Positions 35,133 through 42,802 of a DNA stretch of 64,000 bases are shown piece after piece. How positions within the stretch are numbered: the stretch's first letter is position 1; each line of letters begins with the position of its first letter. The notes beneath the pieces are model-generated. The model saw only the letters and a list, made by a program, of their open reading frames with translations, was not told the origin of the DNA and ran no database searches. The stretch spans positions 19,700 through 83,699 of the forward strand of contig DAIMGT010000010.1 of the NCBI GenBank assembly GCA_036723735.1. The letters are read 5' to 3'. This DNA is from UBA4656 sp002405525 (GTDB lineage: Bacteria; Pseudomonadota; Gammaproteobacteria; Xanthomonadales; Ahniellaceae). A program made the position numbers and the translations under genes.

Positions 35133-36140
35133 TCACCAGCCGAAGTGCACGCGCTCGTTGCGCTGCGCCACGCCGGCCTGGAACCAGCCGAGGTTGATCC
35201 CCAGGCGCGTGCCGCCGGGCTCGTTCCAGGTGTAGGCGATGGTCTTGCCGGTGGCGTCGTCGATCACGCCGAACTTGAGGATCGGCGTGCGGGTGCTCTG
35301 GTAGGTCAGGCGGGCGAGTTCGATCGTGTAGCCGACCGGCTTGCCCTCGGCGTCGAGCACCTGCACGCGGTCGCCTTCGTTGTGCATCAAGATGCCGCGC
35401 ATGCCGATCCAGTCCTTCGAGTCCGCCGGCGCGTCCTTGCCGCCGCGCTTGATCGCCGCCCAGCCTTCGAAGTAACGCACCTTGCGGTTCCTGTGCGGGA
35501 TGCCGTCGCGGTTGCCGAACACGGGGCTTCCCTCGACGTCCTTCGCCACGTCGCTGATCCACAGTTCATCCGGCGACAGGCGCAGCGTGTCGTTGACGAT
35601 GATCGTCTTGCCGAGGCGCTGCGAGTGGAAGCGGCAGGCGTCGGCGTCCATCGACCCTGCGAAGTGGTCCACCTGCAGGGTCCAGTACACCTCGCAGCCG
35701 GGTCGGCTTTCCAGCGCGTCCATCGACAGGCCGTCGAGCAGCGCCGGCTCGCGCCACGCGCCGGCGTACTTCGCCTCGTCCTTGAACGAGTGGATCGTCA
35801 ACTGGATCGCGCCGCGCGCTTCGTTCTTCGAGAACGCATACAGCCGCTGGCGGTAGACCCTGGACGGATCGTCGTCCAGGGTCTGGCGCACGAAGAACAC
35901 GTGCTCGCTGACAGTCGGCACCGACACCGGCACGAAGACGTGGTGGATGCGCTCGATGGGTTTTTCGCGCTTCTCGACCGTGGCCTGCTGCCAGTGCTGC
36001 TCGTGGTTGTCCCACTCGCCGGGGAACCAGGCGAGCAGCAGGGCGAGCTGCTGGTCGAGGTCGGGCGTGGCGGGCGCGGGCTGCGCCGCCGTGGCGGGCA
36101 GGGCGGCAAGCAGCAACGCGGCGAGGATGGGGCTGCGCAT
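35133..36140 (-). CDS. Exported CpcT/CpeT-like protein
   Basis: The 335-residue protein has a signal peptide (ending about residue 19, PATA) and then a domain resembling the CpcT/CpeT bilin lyases of cyanobacteria. Supporting blocks are LLAWFPGEWDNHEQ, HHVFVPVSVP, VFFVRQTLDDDP, YRQRLYAF and RPGCEVYWTL. In cyanobacteria these proteins attach phycobilins; no phycobiliprotein is present here, so a general tetrapyrrole or other ligand-binding role is only possible. GGAGG precedes the ATG. It is the last gene of the minus-strand catabolic run. Confidence 0.7.
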   Translation of the reverse strand: MRSPILAALLLAALPATAAQPAPATPDLDQQLALLLAWFPGEWDNHEQHWQQATVEKREKPIERIHHVFVPVSVPTVSEHVFFVRQTLDDDPSRVYRQRLYAFSKNEARGAIQLTIHSFKDEAKYAGAWREPALLDGLSMDALESRPGCEVYWTLQVDHFAGSMDADACRFHSQRLGKTIIVNDTLRLSPDELWISDVAKDVEGSPVFGNRDGIPHRNRKVRYFEGWAAIKRGGKDAPADSKDWIGMRGILMHNEGDRVQVLDAEGKPVGYTIELARLTYQSTRTPILKFGVIDDATGKTIAYTWNEPGGTRLGINLGWFQAGVAQRNERVHFGW

Positions 36141-36193
36141 GGTGGCCTCCGGTGCGGAAGCACGAAGCGGGCGGTCGCGAGCTGCGCTCGGTC

Positions 36194-37315
36194 CTACAGG
36201 GGGAAGCGCTGGGTGGAGAGAATCGCGTCGGTGGATTCGCCGATGCCTTCGAGGCGCGGGTCGATGCGGCCGGGCTCCTCGCGGAAGCGGATCGGGATGC
36301 CGAGGTGGGTGCCGCCCGACGCGTCGGTGAACACCATGCCGCGGGCCTGCGTGTGGGGATCGGACAACGCCTCGGTGAGCGTCTTCACCGGCGCCCAGCA
36401 GACGTCCAGCGGGGCGAGGAAGGCGCACCAGTGCGCGAGCGGCTCGCGCGCGAAGGTCTGCGCGAGAAAGGCCTTCGCCGGATCCTGGGCGGGCCCCGGC
36501 GGCTGATGGCAGAGCACGCCGAGGTCGGGTCGCCCGAGGGCGCCGAACAGCGCATCGGCGAACTTGTGCTCGGCGCCGCCGAGCGCCAGCCAGCGACCGT
36601 CCGCGCAGCGGTACAGCCGGTACATCGCGTTGCCGCCCCAGGAGCGCTCGTGCGCCACCACCGGGTCGCGCCGCTCGGCGAACGGCGGGCCGACCACGTT
36701 CGGCAGCCACGCCATCAGCGCGTCCTGCATCGACAGGTCGATGCAGTCGCCGCGGCCGGTGCGTTCGCGCCGGTAGAGCGCCATCAGGATGCCGGCCAGC
36801 GCCATCAGCGAGCCCGCCATGTCGGCCACCGGCATGTGCGGCTGGGCCGGCGTGCCGTCGGGCGCGAGGTTGAGCGAGACCACGCCGGCATCGGCCTGCA
36901 TCGCGAGGTCGTGCGCGGGCCGGCCGGCCTTCGGCCCGTCCTGCCCGAAGGCGCTGATCGAGCAATAGACGAGCCGCGGATTGCGGGCGGACAGCGCGTC
37001 GTAGTCGATGCCCAGGCGCTTCGCCACGCCGGGCCGGAAGGCTTCGACGAACACGTCGGCCTCGTCGGCCAGCGCGAGCAGCACCGCGTGGTGGTCGGGC
37101 CGCTTGAGATCGAGCGCGACGCAACGCTTGCCGCGGTGGGTGTTGCGGAACCAGGTGCTGAAGCCGGCCTGCTTCAGGCCCACCTCGCGCACCGGCTCGC
37201 CGCCGGGGGATTCGACCTTGAGCACCGTGGCGCCATGGTCGGCCATCATCATGGTGAGGTGCGGGCCGGGGAGGAACAGCGAGAGGTCGAGGACCTTGAC
37301 GCCTTGGAGCTTCAT
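36194..37315 (-). CDS. CaiB/BaiF family CoA-transferase 1
   Basis: Family III CoA-transferases move CoA between carboxylic acids. The 373-residue protein has VLDLSLFLPGPHLTMMMADH at the N-terminus and the catalytic Asp in AMQADAGVV (about residue 157). The block VADMAGSLMALAGILMALYR is also typical. It follows CaiB/BaiF 2 on the same strand, separated by a heptamer-repeat element. Two paralogues may work on different acids or as a heteromer. Confidence 0.88.
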   Translation of the reverse strand: MKLQGVKVLDLSLFLPGPHLTMMMADHGATVLKVESPGGEPVREVGLKQAGFSTWFRNTHRGKRCVALDLKRPDHHAVLLALADEADVFVEAFRPGVAKRLGIDYDALSARNPRLVYCSISAFGQDGPKAGRPAHDLAMQADAGVVSLNLAPDGTPAQPHMPVADMAGSLMALAGILMALYRRERTGRGDCIDLSMQDALMAWLPNVVGPPFAERRDPVVAHERSWGGNAMYRLYRCADGRWLALGGAEHKFADALFGALGRPDLGVLCHQPPGPAQDPAKAFLAQTFAREPLAHWCAFLAPLDVCWAPVKTLTEALSDPHTQARGMVFTDASGGTHLGIPIRFREEPGRIDPRLEGIGESTDAILSTQRFPL

Positions 37316-37342
37316 GCAAGCCCCCGCGCGTTCGCCATGCGA

Positions 37343-37444
37343 GCGAATGGCGAATGGCGAATGGCGAATGGCAAGCGGGCGCCGCGCCGCTTGGGTGGGG
37401 TCCGGCTCTCCCATTCGCCATTCGCCATTCGCCATTCGCCGCTC
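37343..37444. repeat. Inverted heptamer-repeat element A
   Basis: Four direct copies of GCGAATG (37343-37370) face four copies of the complement CATTCGC (about 37412-37439) across a roughly 40-base GC-rich core. The element lies between two co-directional CaiB genes, and its right arm abuts the stop codon of CaiB 2. Transcribed, it would fold into a long hairpin. Confidence 0.85.
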
Positions 37445-38657
37445 ATATCGCGCCCGCCTCCCGCAACCCCAAAATCTCCGCCTCGCTGTAGCCCACCTCG
37501 CGCAGCAGCGCGTCGCCGTCGTGGCCCACCGGCGGGCAGGCGCGTCCGTCGAGCCGCCGGCCGTCGAGCTTGATCGGGTTGCGCAGCAGCTTCTGCGGCC
37601 CGGCGGGATGCGCGACGTCCTGCACCATGCCGATGCGCTCGACGTACGGGTTGTGCAAGGCCTGGCGCAGGTCGAACACCGGCGCGATGGGGATCCGGCC
37701 GGCGAACGTCGCCGTCCAGTGCGCCGTCGCCTGCGCCATCAGGGCCTCGTCCACCAGCGGCGTCAGCGCCTCGCGGTTCGCGCGCCTTGCGGCGAAGTCG
37801 ACGAAGCGCGGATCACGCGCCAGCGCGGGCCGTTCGATGCCGACCACGAAGTCCTGCCAGAACTTGTCCAGCATGCACATCACCATCACCCAGCCGTCGG
37901 CCGTGCGATACAGCTGGCAGGGGACGGTGCCCGGGTGCGCCGAGCGCGGCAGGCGCGTGGTCTCGTGGCCGGCGTTGAGGAACCAGGTCGCGGGATAGGA
38001 CAACTGGTGCAGGGCCACGTCGAACAGCGACACGTCGACATCGCGGCCGCGGCCGGTGCGCAGCGCGCCGATGATCGCCGCCAGCAGGCCCATCGCCGTG
38101 ACCGCGCCGGTCATGAAATCCACCATCGACAGCCCGAAGCGCGCGGGCGGGCCCTGCGGTTCGCCGGTCAACGACATGAAGCCCGCCTCGGCCTGCATCA
38201 GGTAGTCGTAGCCCGGCCAGGCCGCGCGCTCGTTGTCGCGCCCATAGGCCGACAGGTGCGCGCAGACGATCGCCGGCTTGATCGCGCCCAGCGCCGCGTA
38301 GTCGAGGCGCAACTTCGCCGGCTGGTCGCCGCGCAGGTTGTTCATCACCGCGTCCGCGGTGGCGACCAGGCGCTCGAAGGCTTCCCGGCCGCGCGGATGC
38401 TTGAGGTCGATCCGGATCGAGCGCTTGTTGAGGTTGAAGGTCTGGAAGAACTGGCTGTCGCCGTCGCCGAGGAAATGCGGGCCCGTGGCGCGCGACACAT
38501 CGCCGCCCGGTGGCGATTCGACCTTGATCACCTCGGCGCCGAGGTCGGCGAGGTGCATCGAGCCGTAAGGCCCGGCGCCGTACTGCTCGACGGCGAGGAT
38601 GCGCAGGCCGGAGAGCGGCAAATGGCGAATGGCGAATGGCGAATGGCCATCGTTCAT
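37443..38657 (-). CDS. CaiB/BaiF family CoA-transferase 2
   Basis: The 404-residue family III CoA-transferase has RILAVEQYGAGPYGSMHLAD, the catalytic Asp in LMQAEAGFM-type context preceded by YDYL, and SMVDFMTGAVTAMGLLAAI. The first codons encode MNDGHSPFAIRHLPL, of which HSPFAIRH is translated from a heptamer-repeat arm. The native start was therefore probably replaced when element E inserted. The ATG overlaps the stop of the four-helix-bundle gene (ATGA), so translation may depend on that gene. Confidence 0.85.
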   Translation of the reverse strand: MNDGHSPFAIRHLPLSGLRILAVEQYGAGPYGSMHLADLGAEVIKVESPPGGDVSRATGPHFLGDGDSQFFQTFNLNKRSIRIDLKHPRGREAFERLVATADAVMNNLRGDQPAKLRLDYAALGAIKPAIVCAHLSAYGRDNERAAWPGYDYLMQAEAGFMSLTGEPQGPPARFGLSMVDFMTGAVTAMGLLAAIIGALRTGRGRDVDVSLFDVALHQLSYPATWFLNAGHETTRLPRSAHPGTVPCQLYRTADGWVMVMCMLDKFWQDFVVGIERPALARDPRFVDFAARRANREALTPLVDEALMAQATAHWTATFAGRIPIAPVFDLRQALHNPYVERIGMVQDVAHPAGPQKLLRNPIKLDGRRLDGRACPPVGHDGDALLREVGYSEAEILGLREAGAI

Positions 38658-39051
38658 GACGTGCCTCGGGACTTCATCAATCCATTGATCAGCTTGATGC
38701 AGGTAGCCATACGCTCCAGCATTGCCGAGGATGGCTTGCACAGCGTCAGGTCGCGGGCAAGCCACAGCTGGGTGTCAAGCTCGATCAGCGAACCCCTCGC
38801 AATCGTCAGGTAGCGCCTGAACTCAACGCCCTTGCCCCGCGATGCACCCTCGGCGATGTTCGACGCCACCGACACCGCCGATCTGCGCATCTGCGAGATC
38901 AATCCCCATCGCTCGCCGTCCGGCATCTCACGCGTCAGGACATAGACCTCGCGCGCCAGACGCATGGCCTCCTGCCATGCTTCGAGATCGTAGTGCGTCA
39001 GTCGCAGTCGAGTGCGCTTGCTATTCGCCATTCGCCATTCGCCATTCGCTA
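38616..39051. mobile_element. Heptamer-repeat element E carrying a four-helix-bundle gene
   Basis: Imperfect arrays of GCGAATG (38616-38648) and of the complement CATTCGC (39023-39051) flank the four-helix-bundle gene in inverted orientation. The right arm begins immediately at the TAG stop of the acyl-CoA dehydrogenase, and the left arm lies inside the 5' end of CaiB 2. It looks like an insertion between two genes of one operon. No transposase is encoded. Confidence 0.7.
38654..39031 (-). CDS. Four-helix-bundle protein, 23S rRNA intervening-sequence type
   Basis: The 125-residue protein begins MANSKRTRLRLTHYDLEAWQ and has the family blocks LISQMRRSAVSVASNIAEGA and FRRYLTIARGSLIELDTQL. Homologues are encoded in 23S rRNA intervening sequences and in diversity-generating retroelements (Avd), as well as in solitary form. 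The start ATG and first three codons come from the repeat arm. It sits inside a catabolic operon to which it is foreign. Its role is unknown; no reverse transcriptase or rRNA is nearby. Confidence 0.88.
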   Translation of the reverse strand: MANSKRTRLRLTHYDLEAWQEAMRLAREVYVLTREMPDGERWGLISQMRRSAVSVASNIAEGASRGKGVEFRRYLTIARGSLIELDTQLWLARDLTLCKPSSAMLERMATCIKLINGLMKSRGTS

Positions 39052-40224
39052 GATGCGGTTCCGCTCGACCAGCTGCTTGGCGATGATGATGCGCTGCATC
39101 TCGTTGGTGCCCTCGCCGATGCACATCAGCATCGCGTCGCGGTAGTAGCGCTCGATCTCGTACTCGGTGGAGTAGCTGTAGCCGCCGAAGATCCGCATCG
39201 CTTCCTGCGCGCAGAACACGCCGGTCTCGGTGCAGAAGTACTTCGCCATGCCGGCCTCCATGTCGCAGCGCGCTCCGGTGTCGTAGGCGCGCGCCGCGCT
39301 CTCGACGAGCAGCTTGGACGCTTCGACCTTGGCCGCCATCTCCCCGAGCTTCAACTGGATGGCCTGGTGCTCGGCGATCGCCTTGCCGAAGGTCTTGCGC
39401 TCCTGCGCGTAGCGCACCGCAAGACCGAGTGCGCCGGCGGCGATGCCGGTGCCGCGCGCGGCGATGTTGATCCGGCCGAGTTCGAGGCCTCCGACCGCAT
39501 GCTGGAAGCCGCGGCCTTCCTCGCCGCCGAGCAGGCAGTCGGCCGGCACGCGGTAGCCGTCGAACACGAGTTCGCAGGTGTCGATCGAACGGTAGCCGAG
39601 TTTCTTCATCTTCTTGGCGACGATGAAGCCCTCGCCCTTCTCGGCGATGAACATGCTCATGCCCTTGTGGCGCGGCTGCGCCTCGGGGTCGGTCTTGACC
39701 AGCAGCAGCACCGCGCCGCCGTACATCGAGTTGGTGATCCAGGTCTTCGCGCCGTCGACCACGTAGTGGTCGCCGTCGCGCCGCGCCACCGTGCGGATCG
39801 ACTGCAGGTCGGTGCCGGCATTGGGCTCGGTGAGCGCCAGCCCGCCACGCAGTTCGCCCGACGCCATGCGCGGCAGGTACTTCGCCTTCTGAGCCGGCGT
39901 GCCGCAGCGCTCGATGGCCGAGGCCATGATCAGGTGCGAGTTGAAGATGCCCGAGGGCGCCATCCACACCGAGGCCACCTTGATGACGATCTTCGCGTAG
40001 ACGCTGGCGGAAAGCCCCAGTCCGCCGTACTCGGGCGAGATGGTCGCGCCGAACAGGCCGAGTTCCTTCATCTGCTCGACCAGTTCGTGCGGGTACTTGT
40101 CCTCGGTGTCGTACTCGCGCGCGATCGGCCGCACCGACTTCTCGACCCAGGCGTCGATGGTGTCGAGCAGGGTGCGTTCGTCGTCGGCGGACCAGTGGTT
40201 TTGGTGTTTCGCTACGGCGTTCAT
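39049..40224 (-). CDS. Acyl-CoA dehydrogenase
   Basis: The 391-residue flavoenzyme should introduce a 2,3 double bond into a CoA thioester. Recognisable parts are GGLALTEPNAGTDLQSIRTV, YVVDGAKTWITNSMYGGAV (flavin-binding middle) and the C-terminal RDAMLMCIGEGTNEMQRIII. The active-site base in this last block is Glu in GEGTNEM-type context. The enzyme lies between the MaoC and CaiB genes, so a branched or dicarboxylic acyl-CoA is a likely substrate, but this is inferred. Confidence 0.93.
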   Translation of the reverse strand: MNAVAKHQNHWSADDERTLLDTIDAWVEKSVRPIAREYDTEDKYPHELVEQMKELGLFGATISPEYGGLGLSASVYAKIVIKVASVWMAPSGIFNSHLIMASAIERCGTPAQKAKYLPRMASGELRGGLALTEPNAGTDLQSIRTVARRDGDHYVVDGAKTWITNSMYGGAVLLLVKTDPEAQPRHKGMSMFIAEKGEGFIVAKKMKKLGYRSIDTCELVFDGYRVPADCLLGGEEGRGFQHAVGGLELGRINIAARGTGIAAGALGLAVRYAQERKTFGKAIAEHQAIQLKLGEMAAKVEASKLLVESAARAYDTGARCDMEAGMAKYFCTETGVFCAQEAMRIFGGYSYSTEYEIERYYRDAMLMCIGEGTNEMQRIIIAKQLVERNRI

Positions 40225-40260
40225 TCGTGCTGCCTCGTTGGCGCCTAGTCGTTCGTGTCG

Positions 40261-40355
40261 GAGCCCAGGGCCCAGGGCTCAGGGCCCAGCAGAAGCAGGA
40301 GCGCGCGGGCTCGCAGGCTCTTTCTGGGCCCTGGGCCCTGTACCCTGGGCTCTAT
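40261..40355. repeat. Inverted-repeat element F with a different heptamer
   Basis: The left arm has tandem variants of CCCAGGG (40261-40289) and the right arm has CCCTGGG/GGGCCCT variants in inverse order (40324-40352), around a core of about 34 bases. The architecture matches the GCGAATG elements but the unit differs. It lies between the MaoC and acyl-CoA dehydrogenase genes. Confidence 0.75.
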
Positions 40356-40418
40356 ACCCTTCGCTGCGAAAGCCCCGACGTTGCAACTCGCTTTGCCCAT
40401 TGCACCCTCCGCCCGCCG

Positions 40419-40937
40419 CTAGTAATTGACCTTGTCCTCCACCGAATGCCCGCGCTTGGCGATCAGCATCGTGCGGTTGAAGGTGCACACCAGCTTGCCG
40501 TCCTGGTTGTAGCCGTCGGTCCTGACGGTGACGATGCCCGCGCCCGGCCGCGACTTCGACTCGCGCTTGTCCAGCACCTGCGATTCGCAGGTCAGGGTGT
40601 CGCCGGCGAACAGCGGGTGGGTGAGCTTGATGTCCGACCAGCCGAGGTTGGCGATCGCCTTCTGGCTGACGTCGGTCACGCTCATGCCCACCATCAGCGC
40701 CACGGTGAACGGCGAGCAGACGATGCAGCGCCCGAACTCCGAGGCCTTCGCGTACTCGGCGTCGAAGTGCATCGGATGGGTGTTCATGGTCAGCAGCGTG
40801 AACCACGTGTTGTCCGTTTCCGTGATCGTGCGCCCGGGACGGTGTTCGTACACGTCGCCGATCTGGAAGTCCTCGAAGTAGCGGCCGAAGGTCTCGCGAT
40901 AGCGCTGCGGACCCACTTCTTTGACGTTCTGCACCAT
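40419..40937 (-). CDS. MaoC-type (R)-specific enoyl-CoA hydratase
   Basis: The 172-residue hot-dog-fold protein hydrates an enoyl-CoA. The MaoC signature is spread over FEDFQIGDVYEHRPGRTITE, DNTWFTLLTMNTHPMHFDAE (catalytic Asp/His pair) and GWSDIKLTHPLFAGDTL. Itaconyl-CoA and mesaconyl-CoA hydratases belong to this family. Its neighbours CaiB and CitE make a similar dicarboxyl-CoA reaction plausible. Confidence 0.9.
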   Translation of the reverse strand: MVQNVKEVGPQRYRETFGRYFEDFQIGDVYEHRPGRTITETDNTWFTLLTMNTHPMHFDAEYAKASEFGRCIVCSPFTVALMVGMSVTDVSQKAIANLGWSDIKLTHPLFAGDTLTCESQVLDKRESKSRPGAGIVTVRTDGYNQDGKLVCTFNRTMLIAKRGHSVEDKVNY

Positions 40938-40962
40938 GGCGGGATGTCCTGCGGGAAGGGAT

Positions 40963-41799
40963 TCAGGCGCGGCAGCCGAGCGCGCCCAGCGCCAGCGCGC
41001 GCCGCGCGGCGAGTTCGATCGGGCGGTCGACCAGCTTGCCGTCGACGGCGACCGCCTCGCCGCGCGCGGATTCCATCGCCTCGACCACGCGCCGGGCGCG
41101 CGCGAGTTCTTCGGCCGTGGGCAGGAAGCGCGACTGGATGACCGGGACCTGGTCGGGATGGATGGCGGCCTTGGCGGTCGCGCCGAGCGCGATCACGCGG
41201 TCGGTTTCCGCGGCGAGGCCGTCGGCGTCCTTGAGGTCGAGGCAGGGCACGTCGATGAAGCCGATCTCGCGTTCGGCGGCGACCAGCGCAAGCTGTGTGC
41301 GTGGGGCGAGGAAGGCGTCCCAGCCCGGGCGGCCGCGCAGCGCGACCGCGAAGTCGAAGCCGCCGAACATCAGCGCCGACACGCGGGGCGTCGCGCCCGC
41401 GATGGCGCGCGCATCGAGCAGGCCGCGCGGGCTTTCGATCAGCGCGATCAGCCGGGTCGCGCGGTCGCCCAGCGCCTGGTCGGCCACCACCAGTTCGTCG
41501 GCGGATTCGACCTTGGGCAGCATCACGAAGTCGGGCTCGATGCGGCTTTCGCGCAGCAGCGCGAGGTCGCGCGCGCCGGCCGGCGTGGTGGTGCCGTTGA
41601 TGCGGAAGCCCAGCTCGCCGCGGCGCGCCGGATTCGCGGCCACGAAGGCCACCACGTGCTCGCGCGCGCTGTCCTTGTCGGCGGGGCCCACCGCATCCTC
41701 GAGGTCGATGCAGGCCTGGTCGGCATCCGCCGCCAGCGCCTTGGCGAAGCGTTCGGGCCGCGAGCCGGGCACGAACAGCAGGCAGCGGCGCGGGTTCAC
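40963..41799 (-). CDS. CitE/HpcH-type acyl-CoA lyase
   Basis: This TIM-barrel lyase (citrate lyase beta, malyl-CoA or citramalyl-CoA lyase type) splits or forms a C-C bond of a hydroxyacyl-CoA. The 278-residue protein begins CLLFVPGSRPERFAKALA and has ACIDLEDAVGPADKDSAR, MLPKVESADEL, ALIESPRGLLDA and AAIHPDQVPVI. The GTG start overlaps the stop of the upstream PuuE-type gene. Together with CaiB and MaoC genes it recalls the itaconate and methylmalyl-CoA routes. Confidence 0.9.
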   Translation of the reverse strand: MNPRRCLLFVPGSRPERFAKALAADADQACIDLEDAVGPADKDSAREHVVAFVAANPARRGELGFRINGTTTPAGARDLALLRESRIEPDFVMLPKVESADELVVADQALGDRATRLIALIESPRGLLDARAIAGATPRVSALMFGGFDFAVALRGRPGWDAFLAPRTQLALVAAEREIGFIDVPCLDLKDADGLAAETDRVIALGATAKAAIHPDQVPVIQSRFLPTAEELARARRVVEAMESARGEAVAVDGKLVDRPIELAARRALALGALGCRA

Positions 41800-42692
41800 G
41801 GCGCGCGCACCGACTGCGCGAAGTGCGCGGCGATCTCGCGCCGTTGCGCGAACCAGGTGCCCTTGGTCTGCGCCGCGTGGCGCAGGAAGGCCTCCAGCGC
41901 GCCGATCCGGCCCGGGCGGCCGATGATGCGCAGATGCAGGCCGAGGCTCATCATCACCGGCCGGTGCGCGCTCTCGGCGTGCAGGCGCTCGAAGGTGTCG
42001 ACGGCGTATTCCAGCCATTGGGAGGGCAGGTAGCCGGGCGCGAGCCACATCTTCATGTCGTTGGTGTCGAGCTGGTAGGGCACGATCACCATCGGCTTCG
42101 ACGAGCCCTCCACCGCGCCCCAGAACGGCGTGTCGGCCGAGTAGTCGTCCATGTGGTACTGGCAGCCTTCCTCCTGCAGCAGCCGGCGGGTGTTCGCCGT
42201 GTGCAGGTAGCGGCTGAGCCAGCCCACCGGCCGCGTGCCGGTGGTGCGCTCGAGCGAGTCCAGGCCCTTGCGGATGAACTCGCGTTCGGCGGCTTCGTCG
42301 AACTTGAACTGGTGCACCCAGCGCCAGCCGTGGCAGCACGGTTCGTGGCCGCGCGCCTTGATGTAGGCGGCGATGTGCGGGGCGCGTTCGACGGCCAGGG
42401 CGGCGGCGGTGTAGGTCGCCCGGACCTTGCATTCGTCCAGCGCGGCGGCGACCCGCGCGTGGCCTTCGTTGATGCCGTAGCGGTAGTTCGATTCGTTGCC
42501 GAAGTTGCGGATCGGCTTCGACAGCGAGACGGCGAGCTCGTCGACCTGCTCGGTGATGGGGTCGCCCTCGGCGATCGAATATTCCGAGCCCTCCTCGACG
42601 TTGACCACGATCGACAGCGCGAGCCTCGCCTTGCCGGGCCAGTGCCAGGCGGCGGGCTTCGGGGCGGGCTTGCGGGTGTGCTGGGTAGCCAT
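41796..42692 (-). CDS. PuuE-type polysaccharide-deacetylase-fold hydrolase 1
   Basis: The 298-residue protein belongs to the allantoinase/PuuE branch of the NodB fold, which opens cyclic amides rather than deacetylating sugars. Typical blocks are ALSIVVNVEEGSEYSI, YRYGINEGHARV, CCHGWRWVHQFKFDEAAE and LHLRIIGRPGRIGALEAFL. It overlaps the CitE gene by four bases and is one of three paralogues in the island. A cyclic ureide or imide is the most likely kind of substrate. Confidence 0.85.
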   Translation of the reverse strand: MATQHTRKPAPKPAAWHWPGKARLALSIVVNVEEGSEYSIAEGDPITEQVDELAVSLSKPIRNFGNESNYRYGINEGHARVAAALDECKVRATYTAAALAVERAPHIAAYIKARGHEPCCHGWRWVHQFKFDEAAEREFIRKGLDSLERTTGTRPVGWLSRYLHTANTRRLLQEEGCQYHMDDYSADTPFWGAVEGSSKPMVIVPYQLDTNDMKMWLAPGYLPSQWLEYAVDTFERLHAESAHRPVMMSLGLHLRIIGRPGRIGALEAFLRHAAQTKGTWFAQRREIAAHFAQSVRAP

Positions 42693-42802
42693 GGCGGCGA
42701 AAATCGGGGTCTGAAAACCGGGCTCAGAGTACAGATTCGACGAAGGGCGTCATTGGCGTCGGCAGACAGCGAAACTGTACTCTGCCCCGGGTTTGTCTTG
42801 CT

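Noticed and set aside
36150..37421. Fusion of the CpcT-like protein with an upstream 400-residue segment (frame from 37421)
   Set aside because: The upstream part is a frame shadow of CaiB 1; GGAGG and a signal peptide define the true start at 36140.
37343..37444. CRISPR array at the heptamer repeats
   Set aside because: The unit is seven bases in direct tandem with no spacers, the arms are inverted, and no cas gene is present.
38654..39031. Diversity-generating retroelement around the four-helix-bundle (Avd-like) gene
   Set aside because: No reverse transcriptase and no template or variable repeat pair were seen in the surrounding 10 kb.
38654..39967. Long frame joining the four-helix-bundle protein to a segment opposite the dehydrogenase
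   Set aside because: The upstream part is a shifted reading of the acyl-CoA dehydrogenase; only the part after the repeat arm matches the four-helix-bundle family.
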